Notes under the pieces: generated by a model | Seen by the model: only the letters and a program-made list of their open reading frames with translations | What the model was told of the DNA's origin: nothing | Databases searched by the model: none | Assembly (NCBI GenBank): GCA_023548195.1 | Contig: JAJHZJ010000270.1 | Span: 620,001 to 684,000 of the forward strand | Length of the DNA stretch: 64,000 nt | DNA from: Bettongia penicillata ogilbyi | Lineage: Eukaryota; Chordata; Mammalia; Diprotodontia; Potoroidae | Reading direction: 5' to 3' | Translations under genes and position numbers: made by a program | Shown here: positions 12,435 to 22,149 of the stretch, piece by piece | How positions within the stretch are numbered: the first letter of the stretch is position 1 | Layout of the letters: every line of letters begins with the position of its first letter

Positions 12435-13780
12435 GTATGTATGTTATTTAATTCAACTGCTTTCTTCTATTTAGTGCCATTTCTACTTCTTCTATAAGCA
12501 TATCCAATATTGTGATGTCATAGAGTTAAAGTTTGTTTTAAAATTTTGCAGATTTTTTCCATCTTTCATCTGTTGTCCTCCTTCCAGGTTTATCCTTAAA
12601 ATGTCCTCAGAATGATTTTACTAGTTGACTTTCTTGCAATCCTTTCTTTAAACTAGACTTATCTTTCCCTGTTTCCTTCTTTTATAAAGCAGTACTTGTC
12701 ATAATTTTCCACAGTAGTTCTCTGTAAGTTTTTTTTTTAAAGCAGATGTGTATCTTTGAGTTTTCATTCAAAATTAAATTCATTGAAAATTCCTATAATT
12801 ACATATATGATATTAAGCAAACTCAGAGGAAGTACAACTTTATATATTTTTTGAAGCTGACAATTTTTATGAGATATATTGGCCCTATTTAAATTTTCCA
12901 CATGTCAGAATTTCCATATTTTACTGGTAATTCTGTAAGTTTTTTGCAGCTGAGTTTATATTTTTATTTTATTTTTTGTAATTTTTAATTTTAAACTTAA
13001 ATATAAAATGAGAAAAGAAAAAATGCCATATCCACAGCAGATCATAAGAGAGAATTCAATATACTAAGTTTATATTTGAATCCATTGTTATCCCTAGCTA
13101 CCATATCCTTTTGATTAGCAAGTTAGTTAAATATTTGATGACTAACATGCTTTTTGGACTCCTTTGATCTCCTTGTCATGGCAAATGATTTATGCTGGTT
13201 GAACCTTTCTATGAAATTATTGTAATCAGTATCAATGTAATTTCTTTCATCCATATTCCATAGTTTATTTTCAATAACTTTCAATGCATCAGATTGAGAT
13301 GTTGTGATTACATGCTCTATCTTATTTTTATTCTTCTAGCTTTGACTTCATTTATTCCCTTCTTTGAACTGATATCACCAGACATGATAATATATGTTGA
13401 TTTAATTTGGAGTGTCCTCTTAATTTCTTTGTAGAATTTCTTTACTCTCCATCTTGTGAGACAGATGTTGATTACATAAGCTACAGTTATTTTCATGTTA
13501 GTCTTTTTGCAAGTACTTATGAGGAGCTCTGTATAAAAGATGATCAGATAAAGCATGGAATGCTTTTCCTTGATGTCCTTGGAGCCATGATAAGACTAAC
13601 TCTGCCAGATTCTTTTCTTGGCTCTCTAAATAGAACCCAAGAGCCATCCTTCCATTTACCACCAACTTCTTTTTATCTCCTAGGTTTTATTTTTTATGAG
13701 AACATCAAGACCAATAAGTGAGTTCCTCCATGTATCCACTGATTGGCCATTGGACAGGGCTCTCATGTAATATTTCTAGA
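12435..13780 (-). pseudogene. Fossil RTE-type LINE: endonuclease to N-terminal RT
   Basis: Minus-strand reading with stops and frameshifts still shows family landmarks. Near 13500-13400 there is an 'AYV' (from YAPT) followed by VKKFYKEI and then a degenerate GD(I/F)SSKKG, equivalent to the GDFNAKVG motif of the AP-like endonuclease. Near 13120-13080 there is KDMVARDNNG. Near 12540-12440 there are a GHFKDKPGRRTTDERW-like stretch and then LIEEVEMALNRRKA..NIH, equivalent to the ISEVxxALKxMKxGKAPGPDxI block at the start of RT. No frame longer than about 80 codons survives. The family call is by motif order; a search against RTE proteins would settle it. Confidence 0.55.
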
Positions 13781-13819
13781 ACCTCTGTTTTTTGTTGATG
13801 TGAGCATTCCCTCCCTCAA

Positions 13820-14140
13820 CAGGTAGTTAGTTAATAAATACTTTATTAAGTACCTACTATCTGCCAGGCATGATACTAAGTACTGAAGAAGGGCAAAAGG
13901 TAGTTCCTACTCTCAAGGAGCTTCAATCTAATGGTGGAGACATGACAAAAAAAAACATGCAGGATAAATTTGAAATAATTAACAGAAAGAAGTCACTAGA
14001 ATTAAGGGGGATCAGGAAAGGATTTTTTGCAGAAAGTGGGATTTTAGCTGGGGCTAGAAGAAGCCAGAGAAGCCCTCTGAAACTTGCTAGATGGTCTCTG
14101 ACAGCTTCTCCAACTGAAAAAGTCAATATGGTGGAGAACA
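13820..14140 (+). repeat. Marsupial interspersed repeat ('tactatctgccaggcatga')
   Basis: Blocks: 'aataaatactttattaagta', 'cctactctcaaggagcttca', 'atctaatggtggagacatga' and 'gatcaggaaaggattttttg'. The same ordered blocks recur at 29585-29740, 30890-31030, 33460-33720, 51100-51480 and 63670-63780. The name of the family is not certain to me (CR1/MIR-like). The 120-codon plus ORF here lies inside the repeat and is not a gene. Confidence 0.55.
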
Positions 14141-14384
14141 TTTCCAAACATAGCTTGACCACAGAGGCACAGTCCATCTCTAGCCCCTTTCCTAGCTTGG
14201 TAGAAAAAGTCAGAGCTTGTGTGTCATCATGAGAACATGAAGTTAACTGACTGGTCCATAATCACATAGTAAATATCATAAGCAGTATCTGAACCCAGGT
14301 CTTTTTTACTACAGGTTGAAAAGGGCATGAGTTTGGCTTCATTTGAACTTTGTAGGATTATGGAGGTCATGAGATTAGAACTAG

Positions 14385-14730
14385 ATGGGATCTTTGAGTC
14401 CTTTCATTTTATACAGGAGACTGAGGCCCAGAGGAGGTAAAACAAATTATTCAAATAACTCCCAAGGTACGGGATAAGCAGGACTTGAACCGAGGGCTTC
14501 TAACTCCGTATTCAATGCTTTTTACTCTGTACCATGAAAGGCTGGCATCTTCCTTGCTACGCCCTTCCTCCATTCTTCCTTTGGGGAGAGAAAAATTCCT
14601 TCCCATTGGCATGAATTTGGAATTTCAGTAATAAGAAGTGGAGTTGGTATTTGGATTCAGGTTCTCTGACTCCAAATCTGATGCCTTGGCTACTGGACCC
14701 AAACCAATCAAATCTGAAGTTGCATAAATC
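14385..14730 (-). repeat. Two MIR-related fragments
   Basis: 14385-14530 has 'gagactgaggcccagaggag', 'ggacttgaaccgagggct' and 'ttactctgtaccat'. 14600-14705 has 'tttggattcaggttctctga' and 'gccttggctactgg'. Both read as MIR relatives in antisense. Confidence 0.5.
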
Positions 14731-14999
14731 ATGTTTAGGAATCAGTTGCTTTTTGGAAGTACTACAGAAGAGCTGATGTCCCGTCACCTTATCCAGGTGA
14801 GCAATGAATCTGACTCCCTGGAAATCATTTCCTTACCTTCCGGATCCCTCTGTCCAATAATGAAAACCACAAGTCTAGAACTAAAGAGAGCAAATTCACA
14901 TCTTTACAGCTGGGGATATTGTCTTTCTTTGCGAAAACTTCTAAAACAAATAAACCAGGACCAAGACCCAGGACAAAGTGACAAATATAAATATTTTAT

Positions 15000-15700
15000 C
15001 AGTTACTTCCTTTGAAAAATTTGTGCGTGCACATGGGCAGATTGCTAGGAAGTAAGCTAGCTTGCTCATCTGATTTAAAATCCACGGCTACCCTGAGAAA
15101 CTTACCCTGATGACTTTCAAAAGAGAAGAAATATTTACTCAAGGTGTGTGCTTCGATGTTTCAACATCTGGCTTCCTTCCAGGCCGACAAAAACCACAAG
15201 GGAAGAAAAAACACTGAATGCACCACAGGCATTATCCAGAGATAAAAAGCGAGGCTTGGTTTGAATTTTTGTCGACATCCCTGTACACTAACTGAACTCC
15301 TCAGCATCCCAGGAGAGCCTAAAGAGGGGCTGCAGTCAAGGAAGCAATTAATAAATCATGGGAGCAAGCTGCTGGTCCACTCAGCCTCAATGGGGAGCTG
15401 AGTGCCCCGTCACCATGATCAAAGCTGCTGCCCAAATTTCCAGGTTGACTTTGACGTGAGTAATTAAGTCATAAGCTCCATCGAGGTGAACTTCTGCCTG
15501 GATCATAATGCATAGAAATTGGAAAGTAAGTGGCCCCCAGGCGAATCCTGAGAGCTGTTGCCCCCACCAGCAAGGCCAGGGCTTCCATTAGATAAATTTG
15601 TTGAGAAGTCTTCGAATGCTGCTGGCAGAGATTCAAAGAGTCCATTAGTATCTTGCAGGAACACCCCCCACTCTGATTTAATCATTGTCTCAAAGCAGGG
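15000..15700. promoter_or_regulatory. Repeat-free island, candidate conserved noncoding element
   Basis: The stretch contains no recognisable repeat and no convincing ORF. It is dense in homeodomain-type cores: caattaataaat at 15346-15357 and taattaa at 15461-15467. A TCF/LEF-type GATCAAAG lies at 15417-15424, and there are pairs of short E-box and AT-rich words. The texture resembles deeply conserved enhancers, but conservation is not visible from one sequence. Confidence 0.3.
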
Positions 15701-15714
15701 GTTTTAACCATTGC

Positions 15715-15890
15715 TTCAAATGTGGTTCCTATGGTGGCAAAATGGAAAGGGGGTTGGACTGGGAGCTCAGGCCCTCAACCAGTCACTAACCTTGTGATCT
15801 GAGGCAAGTGATAACGTCTGGGGCTCACAGTTTCCTCCTGGGTAAAGTCAGGTTCTCCAATGTCCCTTCTAGGTGTAATGTTAAAACCTG
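15715..15890 (+). repeat. Degraded MIR/SINE
   Basis: Forward MIR words 'cactaaccttgtgatctgag' and 'ctcacagtttcctcctggg', then 'ttctccaatgtcccttctag'. Heavily decayed. Confidence 0.4.
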
Positions 15891-15894
15891 ACAG

Positions 15895-16118
15895 ATACTA
15901 CTCCTTGGCAGAGGTGGAAAGGGAGAAGATCCACAGGTGGAGAACATTGCATATAATCTCATATTTTTCAATGTATTGATCGGTTTTGATGCTCTTTTCT
16001 CTTTCTATTAAAAAAAATTACTGAGAATGGTTCTCTGGAAGGGGGCAGAGGGAAGTGTATTGGAGAAAACCTAGGCAATGTAAATGATAACAACAAAAAT
16101 CTATTAAAGAAAAAACTG
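15895..16118 (+). mobile_element. LINE-like 3' end, related to 20395-20710
   Basis: Both copies share 'gcagaggtgg' or 'ggagg' boxes, a 'ctgctttt'-like pyrimidine block and a closing 'acaacaaaaatctattaaa' or 'agacatcaataaaac'. This is the 3' terminus of a marsupial LINE-type repeat that I cannot name. It abuts the 3' end of the GAPDH pseudogene. Confidence 0.4.
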
Positions 16119-16129
16119 TTTGGCACCAA

Positions 16130-17043
<914 letters not shown>

Positions 17044-17261
17044 TTTTTTTTTTTTTTTTATATTTATTTTGCTTTTTACTTTCATTTTCACAAATTTTTG
17101 GGTTCCAAATTTTCTCCCCTTTTCTCCCCTCCCCCCACCCCAATACCCCAAGCAATCTAATTTTCCCTATCTTCAATCTGTCCTCTCTTCTGTCATCCCT
17201 CCCTTCCCTTGTCTCTATCTTCTCTTTTCTCCTGTAGGGCCAGATGACTTTCTATTCCTCA

Positions 17262-18371
17262 TTAACTGTATGTCTTCTTTCCTAGTTGCAACAACAATAC
17301 TAAACAATTGTTCCTGAAACTTTGAGTTCCAAATTCTCCCCATCCCTCCCTCCCCATCCATTCCCTTTGGTACGGCAGGCAATTCATTATAGGCCATATC
17401 TGTGTAGCTTTGCAAGTGACCTTCCTGATAGTCGTGTTGTGTAAGACTAACTGAATTACCCTTAATGTAGAAGCTGCTAGATCTTGGGTTATCCTGATTG
17501 TATTTCCACAGTACTGGAATTGTTTGTTTCTGGCTGCTTGCAAGATTTTTTCCTTGAGCTGGGAGTTCTGGAATTTGGCCACAATGTTCCTAGGAGTTTC
17601 TCTTTTTGGATCTCTTTCAGGTGGTGATCGATGGATTCTTTCAATACTTATTTTGCCCTCTGGTCCTAGAATGTCAGGGCAGTTTTCCTTGATAATTTCA
17701 TGCAAGACGATGTCTAGGCTCTTTTTTTGATCATGGCTTTCAGGTAGTCCCATAATTTTTAAGTTGTCTCTCCTTGATCTATTTTCCAGGTCAGTTGTTT
17801 TTCCCATGAGATATTTCACATTCTCTTCCATTTTATCGTTCTTTTGGTTTTGTTTGGTGATTTCTTGGTTTCTCATAAAGTCATTAGACTCCATCTGTTC
17901 CATTCTAATTTTGAGAGAACTATTAAATTCAGTGAGCTTTTGAGCCTCTTTTTCCATTTGGCTCATTCTGCTTTTGAATGCATTCTTCTCCTCATTGGCT
18001 TTTTGAACCTCTTTTGCCAATTGAGTGAGCCTATTTTTCAACGTGTTAATTTCCTCAGCATTTTTTTGGGACTCCTTTACCAAGATATTGACCTTTTTTT
18101 CATACTCTTCTTGCATCTTTGTCATTTCTCTTCCCAGTCTTTCCTCCACCTGTCTAACTTGCTTTTCAAAATCCTTTTTAAGCTCTTCCAAGGCCTGAGC
18201 CCACCCAACACCCCTCTGGGGTGTCTGGGATACTGAGGCCCCGCCCTCCACATCTTTCCCTGATGGGAAAAATACATCCTCGTCCTCCCCATCAGATCCA
18301 AAGGTCGGGATCATTTGCATTTGTTGGAAAAAACTCTCTAAAGTCTTATTTTTCTTTCCCTTTCTAGGCAT
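17262..18371 (-). CDS. HAL1/L1 ORF1p-like protein, 369 codons, C-terminal domain replaced
   Basis: This would be an L1-type RNA-binding chaperone that coats element RNA. Visible parts are a basic N-terminus (MPRKGKKNK), an acidic/variable linker to about residue 57, a long coiled coil at about 58-198 (heptad-rich EELKKDFEKQV..., LKNRLTQLAKEVQ), and an RRM-like domain at about 199-297. The RRM starts NRSRRDNLKIMGLPE, which corresponds to the ENRxRRxNLRIxGxPE signature, and includes RIHRSPP and PRNIVAKF. The C-terminal domain begins (ITQDLAASTL, 294-303) and then stops matching: residues after about 304 are read from 3'-UTR sequence across a deletion. The frame is otherwise intact, so the insertion is not very old. 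The chimeric tail makes normal ORF1p function unlikely. The start is the first ATG, with the family's N-terminus. Confidence 0.7.
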   Translation of the reverse strand: MPRKGKKNKTLESFFQQMQMIPTFGSDGEDEDVFFPSGKDVEGGASVSQTPQRGVGWAQALEELKKDFEKQVRQVEERLGREMTKMQEEYEKKVNILVKESQKNAEEINTLKNRLTQLAKEVQKANEEKNAFKSRMSQMEKEAQKLTEFNSSLKIRMEQMESNDFMRNQEITKQNQKNDKMEENVKYLMGKTTDLENRSRRDNLKIMGLPESHDQKKSLDIVLHEIIKENCPDILGPEGKISIERIHRSPPERDPKRETPRNIVAKFQNSQLKEKILQAARNKQFQYCGNTIRITQDLAASTLRVIQLVLHNTTIRKVTCKATQIWPIMNCLPYQREWMGREGWGEFGTQSFRNNCLVLLLQLGKKTYS

Positions 18372-19186
18372 TTTCCCAGCCAGTTACTTGACTTCTGAGA
18401 TTCCTTTCCACCTCCGCCTGGATCCGCCCAGCTAGTACTTGACCTCTGAGATTCAAATGCGCTTTCCCGCGGCAAGCTTTAGTTCTGGCGCAGGGTGGGG
18501 GCAGGGCCGCTTCCTAGCTTGGGCCCTCAGGGGCTTTCTGAAGAGACTTTCAGGAACAGAGCTGATGGGGGCGAGGTGGGGGACCCCGCCTGCTGTGCTC
18601 AGCTCCCTTGAGGGTTTTATTCAGAGGCGTTCAGCAGTAGAGCAGGGTGGGGGCAGGGCCGTCTCCCCTGCTCGGCTCCCTCAGGTTGGAAAGACCTTCA
18701 GTATTGAAGATCCTACCTGCTGCTGTGGGATTCCTGAGTCCCGGGCCGTTGCCGCCTCAGCCGCCCGCCCACGCCTCTGCCTCCGCCGCTTCCTGCCCCC
18801 GTCTCTGCCGCCGCCGCTTCCTCCCGAGGGGGCCACTCCCCTCCCCTAGCGCAGGCTTCTTTTTAACTGACCTTTAGCTTCTGTGGGCAGAGGGACTTTC
18901 CCGGCTGCCGGAGATTCTCCCGGAGCTTTCCTCTCTGAAGTCTGCTCAGGTCAGCTTCTCTGGGTCGCGGCCAGGGGTGGGGGTGGGGTCCGCTTTCCTG
19001 GCTGCGATGGACCCCGGGGACGGCTCTCCAGGGTTCAGTGGAACGGAAATCTCTTCCCCTATGTTTGTGCACCCCCTGCAGAGATTCAGAATTTATGGGG
19101 CTCTCTTTTTACCTCAATTCCATGGGTTGTGGGCTCGGAGCTTGTGAATGTGCGTCCTTCTACTCTGCCATCTTGGCTCCGCCCCC
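18372..19186 (-). promoter_or_regulatory. HAL1 5' UTR / internal promoter, GC-rich
   Basis: In element sense it begins with GGGGGCGGAGCCAAGATGG (antisense of 19168-19186), close to the conserved start of mammalian L1, whose CAAGATGG core is a YY1 site that positions transcription. The roughly 800 bp are GC-rich with many CpG and CCGCC words, unlike the surrounding AT-rich DNA. Two imperfect copies of a block containing 'cagggtgggggcagggccg' lie at about 18490-18530 and 18642-18690. Plus-strand ORFs of 76-136 codons through this region are proline/alanine-rich chance readings. Confidence 0.6.
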
Positions 19187-19222
19187 GAGACCCAGATCCT
19201 GTGAGAGGAAATCAGGAAAAGC
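19187..19222 (-). other. 36-bp extra segment upstream of the canonical HAL1 5' end
   Basis: Between the usual L1/HAL1 first bases (GGGGGCGG) and the target duplication there are 36 bases with no match in the GAPDH pseudogene on either side. In element sense it is pyrimidine-rich and ends CACAGGATCTGGGTCTC. It could be 5'-transduced genomic sequence from upstream transcription initiation, or template switching. It is not part of the second HAL1 copy, which ends at the GGGAGTGG box. Confidence 0.55.
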
Positions 19223-19345
19223 TAGGATCCTACTTCTAGAAGATTGTAATGACTTTTCCATTGATTACTAGCTTTCCGTTCTCAGCTTTGACAGTGCCTT
19301 TGAATTTGCCCCATGGTCCTTAGGGTGAGCAGCTGGCAATTTTTA
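19223..19345 (-). pseudogene. GAPDH processed pseudogene, 5' part (includes right target duplication)
   Basis: The minus strand reads a decayed HGKFKGTVKAENGKLVINGKVITIF, corresponding to about residues 65-95 of GAPDH. It then runs into the target duplication (19223-19238) and resumes at 17043 with [19 protein letters not shown]. Upstream of about 19345 no GAPDH sequence is recognised, so the processed copy is 5' truncated: the NAD-binding N-terminus is absent. Confidence 0.85.
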
Positions 19346-19349
19346 TAAG

Positions 19350-19745
19350 CTCAGTTAAGTTGGTGCATACTTCTATCAGTCATGCAGGGTAAATGCCTTA
19401 AAAAGTCACCGGAGAAGAGAATAAAAGCTTCAAGAAAGAGATGATATTTTAGGAGAGTAAAAGAGGGAAGAGAGAGGGAAGACATTCTGTGGATAAGAAA
19501 CAGGATGATCAGAGGCAGGGAAATGGAAACTTTTGAGGGGGATAAGGTAATCCACTTTGTATAGATCCAAGAATACACAGAAAAAAAGAAAATGAAGTAC
19601 GGTAGCAAACATAGGGCAGTGCCAAATTACACAGGACCTGGAATTCTGGGCAGAGGAGTTTGACTTTGCTGGGTGCCTGATTCCCAATCCCCACCAGCAA
19701 CTTCTTTCCCTCATCATATCACCTTGTATTTGTTTTGCAGGTACA
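19350..19745. other. Unique sequence upstream of GAPDH copy
   Basis: No exon or repeat is recognised. Purine-rich stretch at about 19400-19520. Minus-strand ORFs of 63-147 codons partly run into the GATA tract and lack domain signals. Confidence 0.3.
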
Positions 19746-19747
19746 TA

Positions 19748-19925
19748 TAGATGATACATACATAGAGCTAGAGATAGATATAGAGAGATAGATAAATGAT
19801 AGATACAAAGATGACAGATTGATAGGTGATTGGTGATAGATAAGTAGATACAGTGATACCTAGATAGATACATTTTTAGATATAGAGGACAACTTGATAA
19901 ATGGATTGGTGATAGATAGACAAAA
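19748..19925. repeat. Imperfect (GATA)n-type tetranucleotide repeat
   Basis: Interrupted GATA/TAGA units ('agatagatatagagagata', 'gatagataaatgatagata') spread over about 180 bp, ending 'ggtgatagatagac'. Confidence 0.85.
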
Positions 19926-20385
19926 TATTTATTAAGCTGTTACTATGCATTAGGTACCAACATAAGCAAGCAAGATAGTCTAAGCCTTCAAGGATTCTTT
20001 CTGAACCCTCATTCTAATGAGGATGATAGCACACACAGGGGAGGTGAAAAGGGGAGTTTGGACAAGTATTTTCCATAAAATGTGGCCTGAAGAGTACAGG
20101 CAATGGCAGAAGGCCTTCTCTACAGCCCCAAGGAAAGACAAAAGCTCATCAATTAGAGCCAAAGGATTCGGGGGTGTAATCCACGTTACTGATGAGCAGG
20201 CAATGATCCACGTAGAGGCTGCATGGCTGGAGGTGTCCAGAAGATCTATGTGCTTATTGTCACCACCCATAGAATGTAAGTTCTTTGAGAGCTGGGAATG
20301 TTGGTTTTGACCATATCCCCGGCTCAGGGCACAATGTCTGGCGCATAGTAAGCACTTGACAAATGCTTGTTGATTAATCGATTGG
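19926..20385 (+). repeat. Marsupial repeat fragment and L2-type 3' end
   Basis: 19926-20020 has 'ttattaagctgttactatgc', 'aggtaccaac' and 'ccctcattctaatgagga', the same family as 13820-14140. 20265-20385 has 'gaatgtaagttctttgagag', 'cacaatgtctggcgcatagt' and 'gacaaatgcttgttgatta', an L2-like terminus. The 97-codon ORF at 20017-20310 runs between and into these repeats. Confidence 0.5.
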
Positions 20386-20394
20386 TATGTAGTA

Positions 20395-20710
20395 GGGAAC
20401 CACTGATGTGGAGTGAAGAAAGCTGAACCAGGAAAACAATATACAGAGTAACTCCAGTAATATAATTGAAAACAACCTTAAAGACAGCTAAACTCAGATG
20501 AATTGCGATGATTAATCTCTGTCCTGGAGAACAGATGAAGAAATGTAATTCTGTACTCTTGGAGGCTAGGAGGGGATTGCTCTGAGGAAGTCAGATGAGG
20601 TTACTTTACTGCTATTTTGGCTTAACTTTTTCTTTTCCATAAGAGGAGAATAAGGTAGCATCATTACGAAATAAGTAATTAAAAATAAAAGACATCAATA
20701 AAACTTTACA
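20395..20710 (+). mobile_element. LINE-like 3' end
   Basis: Blocks 'agaaagctgaaccaggaaaa', 'caatatacagagtaactcca' and 'gtaataaaatt'-type AT words, with closing 'aaaagacatcaataaaac'. This is a common marsupial retroelement tail, also seen in shorter form at 15895-16118. Confidence 0.5.
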
Positions 20711-20714
20711 AAAT

Positions 20715-20865
20715 GGGGCTAGTAATACCTATTCCAAGCTGCTTCCATTGACTATGACCTTGTACAAGTGACTTCATTTCAATGAGTCTCAGTTTTTCTC
20801 ATCCGTAAAATGGGGGGTGGTTGGATTCCATGACCTCATGCCCTTCTAGTGCTATATATACAATG
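20715..20865 (+). repeat. MIR-like SINE fragment
   Basis: Forward words: 'tatgaccttgtacaagtgac', 'ctcatccgtaaaatgggg' and 'ttccatgacctcatgccctt'. Confidence 0.5.
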
Positions 20866-20988
20866 CAATGAAGAGGGTTATTGTTTGAATAAATGAGGAT
20901 CTGATTTTTTCCAGAAGAGTATGTTGAATTGAATCATGTTGCTTTCACTAATGTGAATTTTAAACACAAGGTTGGTGAGAAGATGAGG

Positions 20989-20990
20989 GT

Positions 20991-21034
<44 letters not shown>
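20989..21034. repeat. (GT)n microsatellite
   Basis: GT run of about 23 units, with one TGTATG interruption near its start. Confidence 0.97.
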
Positions 21035-21035
<1 letters not shown>

Positions 21036-21040
<5 letters not shown>

Positions 21041-21290
21041 TTGTATTGCCCTGACCTTTTTTATTCTCTTGGCATTCTGCAGCTGAGATGATATAGACAC
21101 TTGGTCTGTGTTTCCAAGTGTAGCTTTCTTTGGCTGAGAACCAGACTATTGAAACTTAAGCCTAAATTGGCTTTATTCTATACTCTCTCCTGGCAGGAAT
21201 ACCATGTCTCTCAGCAGCATGGTGCTGGGGTCGAAAAGTGGGCCCCCTGCTTCCAAGTCGCTCTACTCAAAGCCCCTGAGTCACGGAATC
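21036..21290. other. Unique sequence, no gene recognised
   Basis: Short interval between a microsatellite and a CR1/L3 remnant. The 68-codon ORF has no recognised domain. Confidence 0.3.
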
Positions 21291-21291
21291 T

Positions 21292-21660
21292 CTTGAGTTG
21301 GAAGTGATCTCCGGGGCCATCTCTTTCGACAATAGTTGACAAAGAATGCCCAGTCCAACATTCTGGACAAATGGTTATCTAGCCATTCAAAGACTTCAAG
21401 TGAATAGGAACCACACCTCCTGAGACTGACTGTCCCCACTTTTGGATGCCAGCTCTAATAGGTATGAATTACTTATTTCACATCCCAGATTGACTCTTTT
21501 CCTGGACATGGGTCTCAGCTCTGCCCTCTGGAGCCAAACAGGACAGATCTAACCCCTCCCCCCATGACAGTCTGTCAGATAACTGAAAGTCACTCTCTCG
21601 TTTCCCCTGAGTCTCCTTTTCTCCAGACTAAATACCCCTCATTCCTTCACCACCACCACC
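21292..21660 (-). mobile_element. CR1/L3 LINE 3' fragment
   Basis: Antisense CR1/L3 words: 'gagttggaagtgatctcc', 'agctctgccctctggagcc', 'aaacaggacagatctaaccc', 'catgacagtctgtcagataa' and 'cttttctccagactaaatac'. It follows the order of the CR1/L3 3' region, as at 28265-28760. Confidence 0.6.
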
Positions 21661-21674
21661 TCCCCTTCATCACA

Positions 21675-21922
21675 ATAGTTACCATCTATTCATTCTCAGT
21701 ACTGTCTGACTCTCTGTGACCCCAGTTGGGGTTTTCTTGGCAGAGGTACTAGAGTGGTTTGCCATTTCCTTCTCCAGTTCATTTTACCGATGAGGAAACT
21801 GAGGTAAACAGGGTGAAGTGGCTTGCCCAGGATCACACAGCAAGTAAGTGTCATAGGTTAGATTTGAACTCAAGTCTTCCTGACTCTAGGCCTAATAATC
21901 CACTTTGCCACCTAACTACCCT
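21675..21922 (-). mobile_element. Marsupial tRNA-derived SINE, full length
   Basis: Read antisense: a 'gactctctgtgaccccag' tail block, 'tttgccatttccttctccag', 'gaggaaactgaggtaaac', 'ttgcccaggatcacacagc', 'ttgaactcaagtcttcctga' and a 'gccacctaactaccc' start. This is the long SINE form that extends past the MIR-like core. Confidence 0.8.
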
Positions 21923-22149
21923 ATAATTAACATGCTATTTTTTAATGGAAAATTAATTCTTTTACTTGCTGATCTCTCAAACTGCTTTTTTTCCCATTTA
22001 CAGAAGACTCTTCCTGTTTGCAGAGAACAGAGAGACCTTTTCTTCCTGCTCCCTCCACTTACCTCCTGGCTTGGCACGCTTTTAGGGAAAGGCAAGAATT
22101 CTCTTCCACTGTGTTCCCTGCACTTGAGGTGTCTAACACCCTGAGATGA

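Larger units (their letters stand above)
17044..19222 (-). mobile_element. HAL1-like half-L1 element inserted in the GAPDH pseudogene
   Basis: A complete retrotransposon unit on the minus strand: 5' end near 19186-19222, GC-rich 5' UTR, ORF1 (18371-17262), short 3' UTR, AATAAA-like signal (about 17063-17070 in antisense) and a 16-base A tail (17044-17059). Perfect 16-bp target duplications flank it. ORF2 (endonuclease/reverse transcriptase) is absent, and the second, unrelated insertion at 52390-55279 has the same ORF1-then-3'-UTR plan. That points to the half-L1 family known from opossum, not to a damaged full L1. Compared with the second copy, about 740 bp is missing between ORF1 and the 3' UTR. 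Confidence 0.8.

Noticed and set aside
13870..14232. 120-codon plus ORF as a possible small protein
   Set aside because: It lies within a repeat family present at least five more times in the window and shows no domain.
17262..18371. Full-length L1 missing ORF2 by simple 5' truncation
   Set aside because: The element keeps its 5' end and 3' tail, and the second insertion has the same ORF1-to-3'-UTR plan. Half-L1 architecture explains both better.
18439..19271. Plus-strand proline/alanine-rich ORFs in GC-rich DNA, suggesting a CpG-island gene
   Set aside because: The GC-rich segment is the 5' UTR of the HAL1 element and is bounded by its target duplications. The ORFs overlap in several frames without domains.
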